Numbered from the stretch's first letter, positions 42,325 to 50,511 are shown. The stretch: 64,000 bases of DNA from Methylobacterium sp. AMS5 (GCF_001542815.1 NZ_CP006992.1:2795501-2859500); one strand, 5' to 3'. Program-made: numbers and translations. Notes: generated from the letters alone by a model not told the origin.

Positions 42325-42571
42325 GAGCCTGTCTCCTCGTCTCGATTGCGGGAGCTGGCGGGCAACACGGCAACTACGGATCCGCGCTCGCAGCGCATCC
42401 GGGCGAGCCGCAGGGGCGGCCAGATAACGGCTCGGGCTCGCAGCCCATCGTCTAAGGGTCGGCCTGCCCGCACGCACGTGCTCCCGGTGCCCCGTGTCCC
42501 GGATGGGCTCACCATAGCGCCGATCCGAAGATCAGCGGAACGCGAGGGCACCGAGGGTCATCATGCCGGAT
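42325..42571 (-). ncRNA. Candidate bridge RNA region of the IS110 element
   Basis: Non-coding left end of the element, on the transposase strand. It holds repeated hairpins: GGGCT-GCG-AGCCC, GCGCT-GCG-AGCGC, and CGAGCC ... GGCTCG closing a 19-nt loop. That loop begins with GTTATC. The 9-mer GCCGTTATC here (42431-42423) is identical to the target flank plus core at 42577-42569 on the same strand, as expected of the left target guide. A CGGAT farther 3' could pair with the right target, but that match is short. RNA ends and donor guides were not resolved. Confidence 0.5.
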
Positions 42572-42814
42572 AACGGCCAGGTCGAACGGATGAACCGCAC
42601 GATCAAGGATGCGACGGTCAAGCGCTACCATTACGACAGCCACGATCAGCTCAGAGATCACCTCCAGCTCTTCGTGGATGCCTACAACCACGCCCGCCGC
42701 CTCAAGACGCTACGCGGCCTGACACCCTACGAACGCATCTGCCAAGCCTGGACCAAAGAGCCCGAACGCTTCAGAGTCGATCCGTCGCACCACATGCCGG
42801 GACCGTACACCTAA
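42569..42814 (+). pseudogene. IS481-family transposase, 3' part
   Basis: The last 81 residues of the interrupted transposase: DNGQVERMNRTIKDATVKRY, with the catalytic Glu of the DDE triad in QVERMN, then the DAYNHARRLKTLRGLTPYE motif. The stop TAA lies just outside the terminal repeat, made partly by the target sequence. The match to the 5' part at 40278-40991 is in frame across the GGAT core. Confidence 0.9.
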
Positions 42815-43530
42815 GGGGCGGCAGCGGTCATTCCGCACGCCGCAAGCCCCGTCCGCATATGCGCGGGCGCCGGCGCCTCGACGGCGATCGCCGCGCGCTT
42901 CGGATACAGCGGCAGGCTCAAGCCTCGCGCATGGAGCTGCAGGCCGGGCCCATCCCGCCCGGCGCCTCCGTAGATCGCGTCGCCGCGGATTGGCCAGCCC
43001 ATCGCCGCGCAGTGAACCCGCAATTGGTGGGTCCGTCCCGTCACCGGCTTCAGTTCCAGCCACGACAGACCCTCGGCCCGCCCGAGAACCCGGTAGAGCG
43101 TCAGAGACGGTGCACCGGCCGGGTCGGTCTTCATCCACCAACTGCGCGGATCGTCCGAACGTTTGGCCAGCGGAAGGTCGATGCGCCCTTCCATCGTCTC
43201 AGGGCCCCCTTCGACCAGGGCCCAGTAAGTCTTATCGACCTTGCCGTCGGCGAACAGGCGGTTCAAACGCGCCAGGGCCTTGGCGTGGCGGCCGAGCACG
43301 AGGCAGCCCGACGTGTCGCGGTCGAGCCGGTGCGCGGCCTCTGGCCGGCGCGGCAGGCCGAAGCGCAGGGCGTCGAGATGGTCGGTCAGCGTCGGCCCGC
43401 CCTTCGGGCCCGGATGCACCGGCAAACCCGCTGGCTTGTCGATGATGAGCATCAGGGCATCGCGGTAGAGGAGCGGAGGCCCTATCTCCGGTCCGACGGT
43501 GCGATCCGGCACTGAAACACGCGCGTTCAT
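42811..43530 (-). CDS. RluA-family RNA pseudouridine synthase
   Basis: Predicted tRNA/rRNA pseudouridine synthase of 239 residues. It has the entry motif LLIDKPAGL-like (LMLIIDKPAGLPVHPG), the catalytic Asp in AHRLDRDTSGCLVLGR, KTYWALVEG, and LKPVTGRTHQLRVHCAAMGWPI. There is no N-terminal S4 domain, so it resembles the short RluA/TruC-like group. The exact target is unknown. The TAG stop lies at the edge of the IS481 element, within the target CTA; the gene itself seems complete. The ATG at 43530 is the first Met with conserved sequence after it. It is divergent from ftsY. Confidence 0.88.
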   Translation of the reverse strand: MNARVSVPDRTVGPEIGPPLLYRDALMLIIDKPAGLPVHPGPKGGPTLTDHLDALRFGLPRRPEAAHRLDRDTSGCLVLGRHAKALARLNRLFADGKVDKTYWALVEGGPETMEGRIDLPLAKRSDDPRSWWMKTDPAGAPSLTLYRVLGRAEGLSWLELKPVTGRTHQLRVHCAAMGWPIRGDAIYGGAGRDGPGLQLHARGLSLPLYPKRAAIAVEAPAPAHMRTGLAACGMTAAAP

Positions 43531-43603
43531 GCCCCACGGGCTAGAATGTCGGATCGTCGCGGGCAAGGTTTGAGCAGGGCAAGATTTTGAGCAAGGGACG
43601 AGG

Positions 43604-45070
43604 ATGAGCGACGATGAGAAGCCCGGCTGGTTCGGACGCCTGTTCGGGCGAAAGGGCGCGCCCGAATCCAAGTCCCCCGAGCCGGTGCCGGCCGAGGACG
43701 GAGCGGCCGAACTAACCACGGCCGGGGAATCGGTCACGCCGGACCCGCTGTCGCCCGCCTCCGAATCCGAGGGGCAACCGGTCTTTACCACCGCGGCGGA
43801 CGACGTCGCCCACGTGCCACCGCCGGTGAGCGAGCCCGCCTCCGACGATCCCGACAAGAATCGCATCCCCGACGAACTGGAGGGCGCCGATCTCCAGCCC
43901 GAGCCGCAGCCGCCATCCGGCGAAGCACCGCAGCCCGACGAAATCTCGGCCGAGAACGAGTCATCGGCTGCTCCCACCGAGACGGCGGAGAAGCGGAACT
44001 GGTGGTCGCGCCTGACCGGCGGCGAGGAGGAGACGCCTGCGCGCCCGGCCGAATCCGAGCCACCCACCGAGGTCGATATCCAACCCGTCGATGCCGCGGC
44101 GGCGCTGGCGAGCGATGCGGTGTCCGGCGCGGTCGAGAGCACCGAGAAGCAGGGCTGGTGGTCGCGCCTCACCGCCGGAATGCGGCGCACCTCCTCCGCG
44201 CTGTCGGACCGGGTGACGGGCCTGTTCACCAAGCGCAAGCTCGACGCCACCACCCTCGAGGATCTGGAAGACGCGCTGATCCAGGCCGATTTCGGCGTGG
44301 AGACGGCGATGCGCATGTCCGAGGCGGTCGGCAAGGGCCGCTACGAGAAGGGCATCTCGCCCGACGAGGTGCGCGCCATCCTCGCCACGGAGATCGAGCG
44401 GGCGCTGGAGCCCGTGGCGACGCCGATCGAGATCGATTCGGCCAAGAAGCCCTACGTGATCCTGACGGTCGGCGTGAACGGCGCCGGCAAGACGACGACG
44501 ATCGGCAAGCTCTCGCTCAAGTTCAAGGCCGAGGGGCGCAGCGTCATGCTGGCGGCCGGCGATACATTCCGCGCGGCGGCGATCGAGCAGTTGCGGGTGT
44601 GGGGGGATCGCACCGGCACGCCGGTCATCAGCCGGGCACAGGGCTCGGATGCGGCTGGGCTCGCCTTCGACGCCTTCAAGGAGGCGCGGGAGAACGGCAC
44701 CGACGTGCTCCTCATCGACACCGCCGGCCGTTTGCAGAACAAGGCGGGGCTGATGGCGGAGCTGGAAAAAATCGTCCGGGTCATCCGCAAGCTCGATCCA
44801 GAGGCACCGCATGCCACCCTGCTGGTGCTCGACGCCACCGTTGGGCAGAACGCATTGAGCCAGGTCGAGTTGTTCTCGCAGGCCGCCCCCGTATCGGGCC
44901 TCGTGATGACGAAGCTCGACGGAACGGCGCGGGGCGGTATTCTGGTGGCGCTCGCCACGAAGTTCGGCCTGCCCGTGCACTTCATCGGGGTTGGCGAGGG
45001 TGTGGAAGACTTGGAGCCGTTTGCCGCGCGGGATTTTGCCCGGGCAATCACCGGCCTTCCCAAGGAGTAG
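43604..45070 (+). CDS. ftsY: Signal recognition particle receptor FtsY
   Basis: SRP receptor GTPase that docks ribosome-nascent chain complexes at the membrane. It has 488 residues. The N-terminal A domain (about 1-190) is acidic and Pro/Glu-rich, with repeated NWWSRLTGG/GWWSRLTAG blocks that may bind lipid. The NG domain follows: LEDLEDALIQADFGVETA, the P-loop GVNGAGKTTTIGKL near residue 288, DTFRAAAIEQL, DTAGRLQNK and TKLDGTARGG. Complete. The next gene (yciB) follows after 39 bp and is probably co-transcribed. Confidence 0.96.
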   Translation: MSDDEKPGWFGRLFGRKGAPESKSPEPVPAEDGAAELTTAGESVTPDPLSPASESEGQPVFTTAADDVAHVPPPVSEPASDDPDKNRIPDELEGADLQPEPQPPSGEAPQPDEISAENESSAAPTETAEKRNWWSRLTGGEEETPARPAESEPPTEVDIQPVDAAAALASDAVSGAVESTEKQGWWSRLTAGMRRTSSALSDRVTGLFTKRKLDATTLEDLEDALIQADFGVETAMRMSEAVGKGRYEKGISPDEVRAILATEIERALEPVATPIEIDSAKKPYVILTVGVNGAGKTTTIGKLSLKFKAEGRSVMLAAGDTFRAAAIEQLRVWGDRTGTPVISRAQGSDAAGLAFDAFKEARENGTDVLLIDTAGRLQNKAGLMAELEKIVRVIRKLDPEAPHATLLVLDATVGQNALSQVELFSQAAPVSGLVMTKLDGTARGGILVALATKFGLPVHFIGVGEGVEDLEPFAARDFARAITGLPKE

Positions 45071-45109
45071 CCGATTGCCTGCCCCTTGGAGCATCGTGAG
45101 AGTGTCCGC

Positions 45110-45730
45110 ATGAAGGTCGAGAGCGTTCCGCCGCGCCGGCACCTGCCGCCGCTCCTCAAGCTGGCGCTGGAAGTGGGCCCGCTGACGGTCTTCTTCCTCG
45201 GCAACGCCTATGCCGAGCGCTTCGGCGTGGCGGCGGAGAGCAAACTGTTCGTGGCAACCGGCGTGTTCATCGTCGCCACGATGATCGCGCTCGCCGTCCA
45301 CTTCGCCCTGCTGCGGCGGCTGCCGATCATGCCGCTCGTGTCGGGCGTCGTGGTGCTCGTGTTCGGCGGCCTGACGCTGGCGCTGCAGGACAAGACCTTC
45401 ATCATGATGAAGCCGACCATCGTGAACACGCTGTTCGGTCTTGTCCTTCTCGGCGGTCTCGCCTTCAACAAGTCGCTGCTCTCGGTCGTCCTCGACAGCA
45501 TGTTCGCGCTCACCGACGAGGGCTGGCGCAAGCTCACCTTCCGCTGGGGCCTGTTCTTCCTCGCGCTCGCGGTCGTCAACGAGGTCGTCTGGCGCACGCA
45601 GACCGAGGATTTCTGGGTGAGCTTCAAGGTGTTCGGCATCATGCCGCTCACGGTCGCCTTCGCCCTGGCCCAGACGCCGCTCCTGCTGCGCTATGAGCGC
45701 AAGGACGAGGCCGAGGCGAACGCCGGCTGA
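45110..45730 (+). CDS. yciB: YciB-family septation protein A
   Basis: Inner-membrane protein of the YciB/IspZ (intracellular septation protein A) family, 206 residues. It has five or six hydrophobic helices and the family motifs [35 protein letters not shown] and [10 protein letters not shown]. The ATG at 45110 is chosen because GAGAG lies upstream. YciB in enterobacteria affects cell-envelope synthesis and septation. The ftsY-yciB pairing is common in Rhizobiales. Confidence 0.93.
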   Translation: MKVESVPPRRHLPPLLKLALEVGPLTVFFLGNAYAERFGVAAESKLFVATGVFIVATMIALAVHFALLRRLPIMPLVSGVVVLVFGGLTLALQDKTFIMMKPTIVNTLFGLVLLGGLAFNKSLLSVVLDSMFALTDEGWRKLTFRWGLFFLALAVVNEVVWRTQTEDFWVSFKVFGIMPLTVAFALAQTPLLLRYERKDEAEANAG

Positions 45731-45751
45731 TCGATCTCATACCAAATCCGG

Positions 45752-45812
45752 CTGATCCCTTCGGGATGCGAATTTGGGCTTCGGTGGGATCCCATCGCGC
45801 TGGCGCGATGGG
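45752..45812. repeat. Pair of palindromic repeats after yciB
   Basis: Two stem-loops in tandem: CCAAATCC ... GATCCC-TTC-GGGAT ... ATTTGG (45752-45777) and CCCATCGCGC-TG-GCGCGATGGG (45791-45812). They look like dispersed intergenic palindromes, located between convergent yciB and crtC. Confidence 0.6.
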
Positions 45813-45839
45813 TGCCCTCCTCAGGCGCCGCGCGAGCTT

Positions 45840-45882
45840 GCTGAAGTGGTCCCCGCTTCGATCAAGCGGGGACCACTTCAGC
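45840..45882. repeat. Perfect 19-bp inverted repeat overlapping the crtC stop
   Basis: GCTGAAGTGGTCCCCGCTT-CGATC-AAGCGGGGACCACTTCAGC. One arm includes the crtC stop codon at 45878-45880. There is no T-run, so it is more likely an mRNA-3'-end stabiliser or repeat than a simple terminator, though it may block readthrough between convergent genes. Confidence 0.7.
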
Positions 45883-46777
45883 CGATCCGCCGCGGCATCC
45901 GGAACGGCAGCATCAGCCGCACCAGCGGATTGCGGAAGCGCGTGAGCGACAAACTCTCGTGCACGGGTTGCACCGCCTCGCCGTCGAGCGTCGAGGCGAG
46001 CAGCGAGCGGGCGTAGAACGGCGTGTCCTCGAAGGTGCGGATCACCTGGGCGCGGCCATCGTCGCTGCGGGTCGTGCGCGGCATCCGCCATAGGCCGGTG
46101 GGCGGCAGGCCGGCGGCGAGCGGTGGGCGCATCTCGCGCCGGGTGCCGTCGGCGTCGAAGCGCAGCGTCAGGTTCTGTCCGCTGCCATCGGTCCGGCGCA
46201 CGTCGTAGAGGATGGCCGAACCGCGCTTGAGCGGGGCGCGGCACCAAGTCCAATCCGTGAACGCGTCTTCGAGCGCGCCGTCGCCGTCATTGGTGTCGTG
46301 GTAGCCGCTGCCGCGCCAGGAGAGGGCGGGCGCGGTAAACGCGGCCTCGACCTCGCAATCGGGCGCCATCGGCCACCAGCGGTGCAGGCCGTGCGTGTCG
46401 AGGGTGAAGGGCTGCGCGGTGAGCGCCCTTGGCCGCACCCGCACCGTGCCCCGCACCGCCCGCGGGATCGGCGAGCCTCGCTCGTCGAGGCGGATCGTCA
46501 GCACGCTGCCGTCCCATTCGAGGGAGGACGGCCCGAGGCTGAAGCGCGTCGCATCCCGCGCCAGTGACCGGGCGTTGCGCTCGGTCATGGCGAAGCGGTT
46601 GCCCCGCTCGCCGTAGAGCACGACGTTGACGGCGCAGTGGGCGAACGGGTCGCGTGCCGCATCCCAGGCATAGTAGGGCGAAAACACGCTGCCGATGAAG
46701 GCGATCACGGTGAGCCCCTGGCGCCCGTCCTCGCTCACCGCATCGACGTACCACCAGACGTAGCCGCCGCGCGTCAC
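45878..46777 (-). CDS. crtC: Acyclic carotenoid 1,2-hydratase (hydroxyneurosporene synthase)
   Basis: Hydrates the psi-end of acyclic carotenoids such as lycopene, the first committed step to spirilloxanthin-type pigments. The 299 residues start at the GTG that overlaps the crtD stop (GTGA). CrtC features are GGYVWWYVDAVSEDG, then VFSPYYAWD, RWWPMAPDCEVEAAF, GSGYHDTNDGD and TDWTWCRAPL. An in-frame Arg-Phe-Asp segment just before this start resembles the family N-terminus, but no start codon exists there. It is translationally coupled to crtD. Confidence 0.9.
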   Translation of the reverse strand: MTRGGYVWWYVDAVSEDGRQGLTVIAFIGSVFSPYYAWDAARDPFAHCAVNVVLYGERGNRFAMTERNARSLARDATRFSLGPSSLEWDGSVLTIRLDERGSPIPRAVRGTVRVRPRALTAQPFTLDTHGLHRWWPMAPDCEVEAAFTAPALSWRGSGYHDTNDGDGALEDAFTDWTWCRAPLKRGSAILYDVRRTDGSGQNLTLRFDADGTRREMRPPLAAGLPPTGLWRMPRTTRSDDGRAQVIRTFEDTPFYARSLLASTLDGEAVQPVHESLSLTRFRNPLVRLMLPFRMPRRIG

Positions 46778-48273
46778 CGCCCCGTCGAAGCGAGGTCCGC
46801 GCGCAGTGCCGCCGCCGCGAGCCGGCCCGATTGCGCCGCCATCGGCACTCCCGGCCCCGGATGCACGCTGCCCCCCGCCAGGTAGAGCCCCGGCACCCGC
46901 GTCCGGGCCCCCGGCCGCTTGAACGTCGCCGTCCAGCCGTGCGAGGCCCGGCCGTAGAGGGCCCCGCCCGTCCCCGGAAACAACGCCGCGAAGTCCTGCG
47001 GGGTCGTGATCGTCCCCGGTCCCGTCGGCTCCAGCGTGAGTCCGCAGGCTGAGAGCTTGCGATGGATGGTCGTCTCGCATGCGGCGATCTCCGTGGGGCT
47101 GAAGCGACGCTCTCCGCCATCGGCGGGGGCGTTGACGAGGAGGAGCAGGCGTTCCGGCCCGTCAGGGGCCGAGCCGCCGTCGCCGTCCCGGTCCTGCGCG
47201 CAGACGTAGACGGTCGGGTCCGGCGGCAGGCGACGACCGCGCAGGATCGCGTCGAACTCCGCCCGGTATTCGCCCGAGAAGAACACGCTGTGATGCGCCA
47301 GGTCGAAGCCCTTCGCCCGCGCCGTCAGGCAGAGTGTGAGCGCCGAGAGCGAACGTTCGCGGGCGGGAACTCGGTCGCCGGCTGCCGCCGCATCGCCCCC
47401 GAGCAGGCCGCCGCCGAGCGCCGCCACGTCGACGTTGGCGATCACCGCGTCTGCGGCGATGCGCTCGCCGCCGACGAGTTCGACCCCTGCGACGCGGCCG
47501 CGCTCGGTCAGGATCCGCGCCACATCCGTGCCGGTGCGCAGGGTGGCGCCGCGGCTTTCGGCCAGATCCGCGACCTTGCGCGCGAGCCGGCTCAAGCCGC
47601 CCTCGACGGTCCAGACGCCCGCCTGCTCGACATGGGCGACCAGCATCAGCGTGGCGGGCGCCTCGAACGGCGAGGCGCCGCAATAGGTGGCGTAACGCCC
47701 GAAGAGCTGGCGCAGGCGCGGATCGCGGAAATACTCGCCGAGCGCCGACCACAGGGTCGCGAAGGGCTGGATACGCCACAGGCTGCCGATTCCCGCGAGC
47801 CCGACGCGCTGGGCGAGATCGACGGGGCTCGGCCGGTCGGCGCGGATGAACGGCCCTTCCAGCGTGCGGTAGACCTCGGCCGCACGGGCGCAGAACCGCC
47901 GATAGCCCTCCGCCTCGCGCGCGCCGGCGAAGGCGCTGATCGCCGCTGCCGAGGTCTCGATATCCGCGAACAGATCGAGCCGTTCGTGCCCGTTCCAGGC
48001 ATGGCGGGCCAGCAGGGTGGCCGGCCGCAGCCGCATCTCCGATCCGAGGTCGGCGCCGGCTTCGGCGAACAGCTCCTCGAACACCCAGCGCATGGTGAAG
48101 ACGGTGGGGCCCGCCTCGACGGGCACCCCGTCCACGGCCACTGATCGCATCTTTCCGCCGACGCGCGCTGCCCGCTCCAGGACGGTGACGTCATGGCCGG
48201 ATGCGGCGAGGCTCAAGGCCGCCGCGAGCCCGCCAATGCCGGCTCCGATCACGATGACGCTTTTTTCTGCCAC
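46774..48273 (-). CDS. crtD: CrtD-type carotenoid 3,4-desaturase
   Basis: FAD-dependent desaturase of the phytoene-desaturase family, 499 residues, acting after CrtC on 1-hydroxy carotenoids. It has the FAD-binding motif VIVIGAGIGGLAAALSLA and VLERAARVGGKM at the N-terminus, a middle substrate domain (YCGASPFEAPATLM), and the C-terminal LYLAGGSVHPGPGVPMAAQSGRLAA motif. The subtype CrtD rather than CrtI is inferred from the coupled crtC, and crtE/crtF nearby. The start is GTG at 48273; the open frame upstream lies antisense to crtE. It diverges from crtE across a PpsR-like site. Confidence 0.92.
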   Translation of the reverse strand: MAEKSVIVIGAGIGGLAAALSLAASGHDVTVLERAARVGGKMRSVAVDGVPVEAGPTVFTMRWVFEELFAEAGADLGSEMRLRPATLLARHAWNGHERLDLFADIETSAAAISAFAGAREAEGYRRFCARAAEVYRTLEGPFIRADRPSPVDLAQRVGLAGIGSLWRIQPFATLWSALGEYFRDPRLRQLFGRYATYCGASPFEAPATLMLVAHVEQAGVWTVEGGLSRLARKVADLAESRGATLRTGTDVARILTERGRVAGVELVGGERIAADAVIANVDVAALGGGLLGGDAAAAGDRVPARERSLSALTLCLTARAKGFDLAHHSVFFSGEYRAEFDAILRGRRLPPDPTVYVCAQDRDGDGGSAPDGPERLLLLVNAPADGGERRFSPTEIAACETTIHRKLSACGLTLEPTGPGTITTPQDFAALFPGTGGALYGRASHGWTATFKRPGARTRVPGLYLAGGSVHPGPGVPMAAQSGRLAAAALRADLASTGR

Positions 48274-48321
48274 CGAAAATGCACTCCGCGGCGCATCGCC
48301 GTTGATCCGGATCCCTAACAG

Positions 48322-48339
48322 TGTCAAGTATAGTTGACA
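48322..48339. promoter_or_regulatory. PpsR/CrtJ-like operator in the crtD-crtE divergent promoter
   Basis: TGTCAAGTATAGTTGACA is exactly TGT-N12-ACA, the consensus for the light/redox repressor PpsR (CrtJ). It is a near-perfect palindrome and includes TTGACA on both strands. It can therefore overlap the -35 box of divergent promoters for crtE and crtD. Confidence 0.7.
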
Positions 48340-48378
48340 TAAACGCAAGGCAAGGCAGCCTGACAACGGGAGGACGGC

Positions 48379-49245
48379 ATGGACGTCGGCCGGCGGATCG
48401 AGACGGTGCTCGACATTGCGGTTTCGCATGCGGAGGCGCCGGGTGCGCCGCCGCTGCTGGCGGAGGCGATCCGCTATGCGGTCTTTCCCGGCGGCCACCG
48501 CATCCGCCCGCGGCTCTGCCTCGCCGTCGCGCTCGCCTGCGGCGACGACGACCCCGCCGCCTCCGAGGCGGCCGCCGCGGCGATCGAATTCCTGCACTGC
48601 GCCTCGCTCGTCCACGACGACCTGCCCTGCTTCGACGACGCGCCGATGCGGCGCCAGAAGCCCTCGGTTCATGCGGCCTTCGGCGTGCCGCTCGCGGTGC
48701 TCACGGGCGACGCGCTGATCGTCGCCGCCTTCGAGACGCTGGCGCGGGGCGTGATCCGCTCGCCGACGCGCCTCGCCTGTCTCGTCGGGCTGATCGCCCG
48801 CGCCGCCGGCTCGCCCACCGGCATCGTTGCGGGGCAGGCCTGGGAATCCGAGCCTTACGTGGATCTGGTCGAGTACCAGCAGGCCAAGACCGGTGCGCTG
48901 TTCGCCGCGGCCACGGTGGCCGGTGCCGCCGCCGCGGGAGCTCCGCCGCTCCCCTGGCGCTTGCTCGGCGAATGCCTCGGGGCGGCTTATCAGGTCGCCG
49001 ACGATCTGCGCGACGTCGCCTGCCGCCAGGAGGAGATCGGCAAGCCCGCCGGCCGTGACGCCACCCTCGGGCGCCCGAACGCGGCGGCCCTGCTCGGGAT
49101 GGGCGGTGCCCTGGAGCGCCTGAAGCACCTCACGCAGGAGGCGATCGACGTGATTCCCCCCTGCCGCGGGCAGGACGCCATGCGCACCGAGATCGAGGCG
49201 CAGACCCGGCTGTTCATGCCCGCTTCCTTACGCGCGATGGCGTGA
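48379..49245 (+). CDS. crtE: Geranylgeranyl diphosphate synthase
   Basis: Prenyltransferase that makes GGPP for carotenoids and for the bacteriochlorophyll tail. It has 288 residues. The first Asp-rich motif is SLVHDDLPCFDDAPMRR. A GDALI motif and an AYQVADDLRD second Asp-rich motif follow, and the family's FPGGHRIRPRL lies near the N-terminus. The product is given as GGPP from the DDxxxxD spacing and location in the photosynthesis cluster. It has GGGAGGAC 5 nt upstream of the ATG. crtF follows after 9 bp. Confidence 0.93.
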   Translation: MDVGRRIETVLDIAVSHAEAPGAPPLLAEAIRYAVFPGGHRIRPRLCLAVALACGDDDPAASEAAAAAIEFLHCASLVHDDLPCFDDAPMRRQKPSVHAAFGVPLAVLTGDALIVAAFETLARGVIRSPTRLACLVGLIARAAGSPTGIVAGQAWESEPYVDLVEYQQAKTGALFAAATVAGAAAAGAPPLPWRLLGECLGAAYQVADDLRDVACRQEEIGKPAGRDATLGRPNAAALLGMGGALERLKHLTQEAIDVIPPCRGQDAMRTEIEAQTRLFMPASLRAMA

Positions 49246-49254
49246 GGCCCGGCC

Positions 49255-50412
49255 TTGCCCGCCGCGATGACCGAGGCCGGACCCGCGCCGGAGACGCGCG
49301 GCGGCTGGCGCGAGCGCTGGCTCGCCTTCCGCAACCGCACGGTCACCAGCCCTGGCTTCCAGCGCTGGGCGGCGGGGTTTCCACTCACCCGCAGGATCGC
49401 GCAGCGTAACACGAGGGCGTTGTTCGATCTGTGCGCCGGCTTCGTCTACGCGCAGGTGCTGTTCGCCTGCGTCCGGCTCGACCTGTTCACGCTGCTGCGG
49501 GACGGCCCGCTGGCGCCCGATGCTCTCGCCCGGCGTCTCGATCTGCCCGCGGATCGCGCGCTGACCCTACTCAAGGCCGCCGCCTCGCTCGACCTGATCA
49601 CGCGGCTGCCGGACGGGCGCTTCGCCCTGGCCGATCTCGGCGCGGCGCTGATCGGGAATCCCTCGGTCGCGGCGATGATCGAGCACCACGCGATGCTCTA
49701 CGCCGATCTGGCCGATCCCGTCGCTCTGTTGCGCGGGGGAGCGGGGCCGACGCGGCTCGGGGGCTACTGGCCCTATGCCGAAGCCGGCGCGTCGGCGCAG
49801 CTCGGGCCGGATTCGGTTGCGGCCTATAGCGGCCTGATGGCGGCCTCGCAGGCGCTGATCGCCGACGACGTGCTCGATGCCCTGCCGCTCGCCGATCGTG
49901 CGTGCCTGATGGATGTCGGGGGCGGGGAGGGTGTGTTCCTCGCCCAGGCCGCCCGCCGCCATCCGGGGCTGACCCTGCGCCTGCTCGATCTCCCGCCGGT
50001 CGCGGAACGGGCGGGCGCCCGACTCGCCGCCGAGGGCCTCGGGAACCGCGTCGCCTGCCTCGGCCGGAGCTTTCTCGGCGCCTCCCTGCCGCCAGGCGCC
50101 GACGCGATCACCCTGGTGCGGGTCGTCCACGATCACGACGATGCGATAGCCCTGTCGCTCCTGTGCGCGGCCTACGCGGCGCTGCCGCCGGGCGGCCTAT
50201 TGGCGATCGCCGAGCCGATGGCCGGCACGCCCGGCGCGGAGCCGGTGGGAGATGCGTATTTCGGCTTCTACCTCCTGGCCATGGGCAGCGGCCGGCCCCG
50301 CACGGCCGAGGAACTATCGGCCATGCTGGCACAGGTCGGCTTCGGTGAAATCCGCGAGCGGACCACGCGGCGCCCGCTGCTGGCGCGATTGATCACCGCA
50401 AAGCGGCGCTAA
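49255..50412 (+). CDS. crtF: Demethylspheroidene-type O-methyltransferase
   Basis: SAM-dependent methyltransferase that adds methoxy groups to 1-hydroxy carotenoids, the final step to spirilloxanthin. The 385 residues have an N-terminal dimerisation and winged-helix domain (ARRLDLPADRALTLLKAAAS) and a Rossmann domain. The latter shows CLMDVGGGEGVFLAQAARR (SAM loop), LLDLPPV and VRVVHDHDD. The TTG at 49255 is preferred because TGAGGCC lies 8 nt upstream; an ATG at 49267 is possible but has no ribosome site. It forms an operon with crtE. Confidence 0.9.
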   Translation: MPAAMTEAGPAPETRGGWRERWLAFRNRTVTSPGFQRWAAGFPLTRRIAQRNTRALFDLCAGFVYAQVLFACVRLDLFTLLRDGPLAPDALARRLDLPADRALTLLKAAASLDLITRLPDGRFALADLGAALIGNPSVAAMIEHHAMLYADLADPVALLRGGAGPTRLGGYWPYAEAGASAQLGPDSVAAYSGLMAASQALIADDVLDALPLADRACLMDVGGGEGVFLAQAARRHPGLTLRLLDLPPVAERAGARLAAEGLGNRVACLGRSFLGASLPPGADAITLVRVVHDHDDAIALSLLCAAYAALPPGGLLAIAEPMAGTPGAEPVGDAYFGFYLLAMGSGRPRTAEELSAMLAQVGFGEIRERTTRRPLLARLITAKRR

Positions 50413-50415
50413 AAG

Positions 50416-50455
50416 TGTAAAGTTTACTTGACGCAAGTTCACGTCCATCTAGGAT
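50416..50455 (+). promoter_or_regulatory. bchC promoter with an imperfect PpsR-like site
   Basis: TGTAAAGTTTACTTGACG at 50416-50433 is TGT-N12-ACG, one base off the PpsR consensus and similar to the crtE site. TTGACG (50428-50433), 16 nt and TAGGAT (50450-50455) make a sigma70-like promoter whose -35 box overlaps the site. It lies 57 nt before bchC and probably drives the bch-puf superoperon. Confidence 0.55.
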
Positions 50456-50511
50456 GACATCAAGCGGTTCGGCCCTTCGCAGAGTCGCAACCAGCAATGG
50501 GGGGCAGGGGG

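Larger units (their letters stand above)
40992..42571 (-). mobile_element. IS110-family insertion sequence
   Basis: About 1580 bp inserted in the IS481 transposase gene. The tetramer GGAT occurs at both junctions (40988-40991 and 42568-42571). Taking one copy out restores an in-frame HPWTTDNGQVERMN sequence, which defines the ends to within 4 bp. There are no obvious terminal inverted repeats, as expected for IS110. It contains one transposase gene on the minus strand, a 247-bp 5' non-coding end and a 106-bp 3' end. The longer 5' end places it with the IS110 group (bridge RNA at the left end) rather than IS1111. Confidence 0.85.
40222..42809 (+). mobile_element. IS481-family insertion sequence interrupted by an IS110-family element
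   Basis: Terminal inverted repeats start TGTTTGATCCCTCGGTGTGG at 40222 and, on the other strand, TGTACGGTCCCGGCATGTGG at 42809. They match at 15 of 22 positions, including TGT, TCCC and TGTGGTG. Flanks of CTAG (left) and CTAA (right) suggest a short, imperfect target duplication. The single transposase gene is split at 40991/42569 by the nested IS110 element. Removing the insert restores one reading frame. Confidence 0.85.

Noticed and set aside
42325..42477. N-terminal extension of the IS110 transposase to 42477
   Set aside because: Arg/Ala/Pro-rich with no conserved residues. The family starts at the MRVVGLD motif with a ribosome site, and this DNA is better explained as the structured non-coding end.
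43531..44334. N-terminal extension of the pseudouridine synthase open frame to 44334
   Set aside because: It runs antisense through ftsY and is Ser-rich without conserved sequence. The ATG at 43530 is immediately followed by family motifs.
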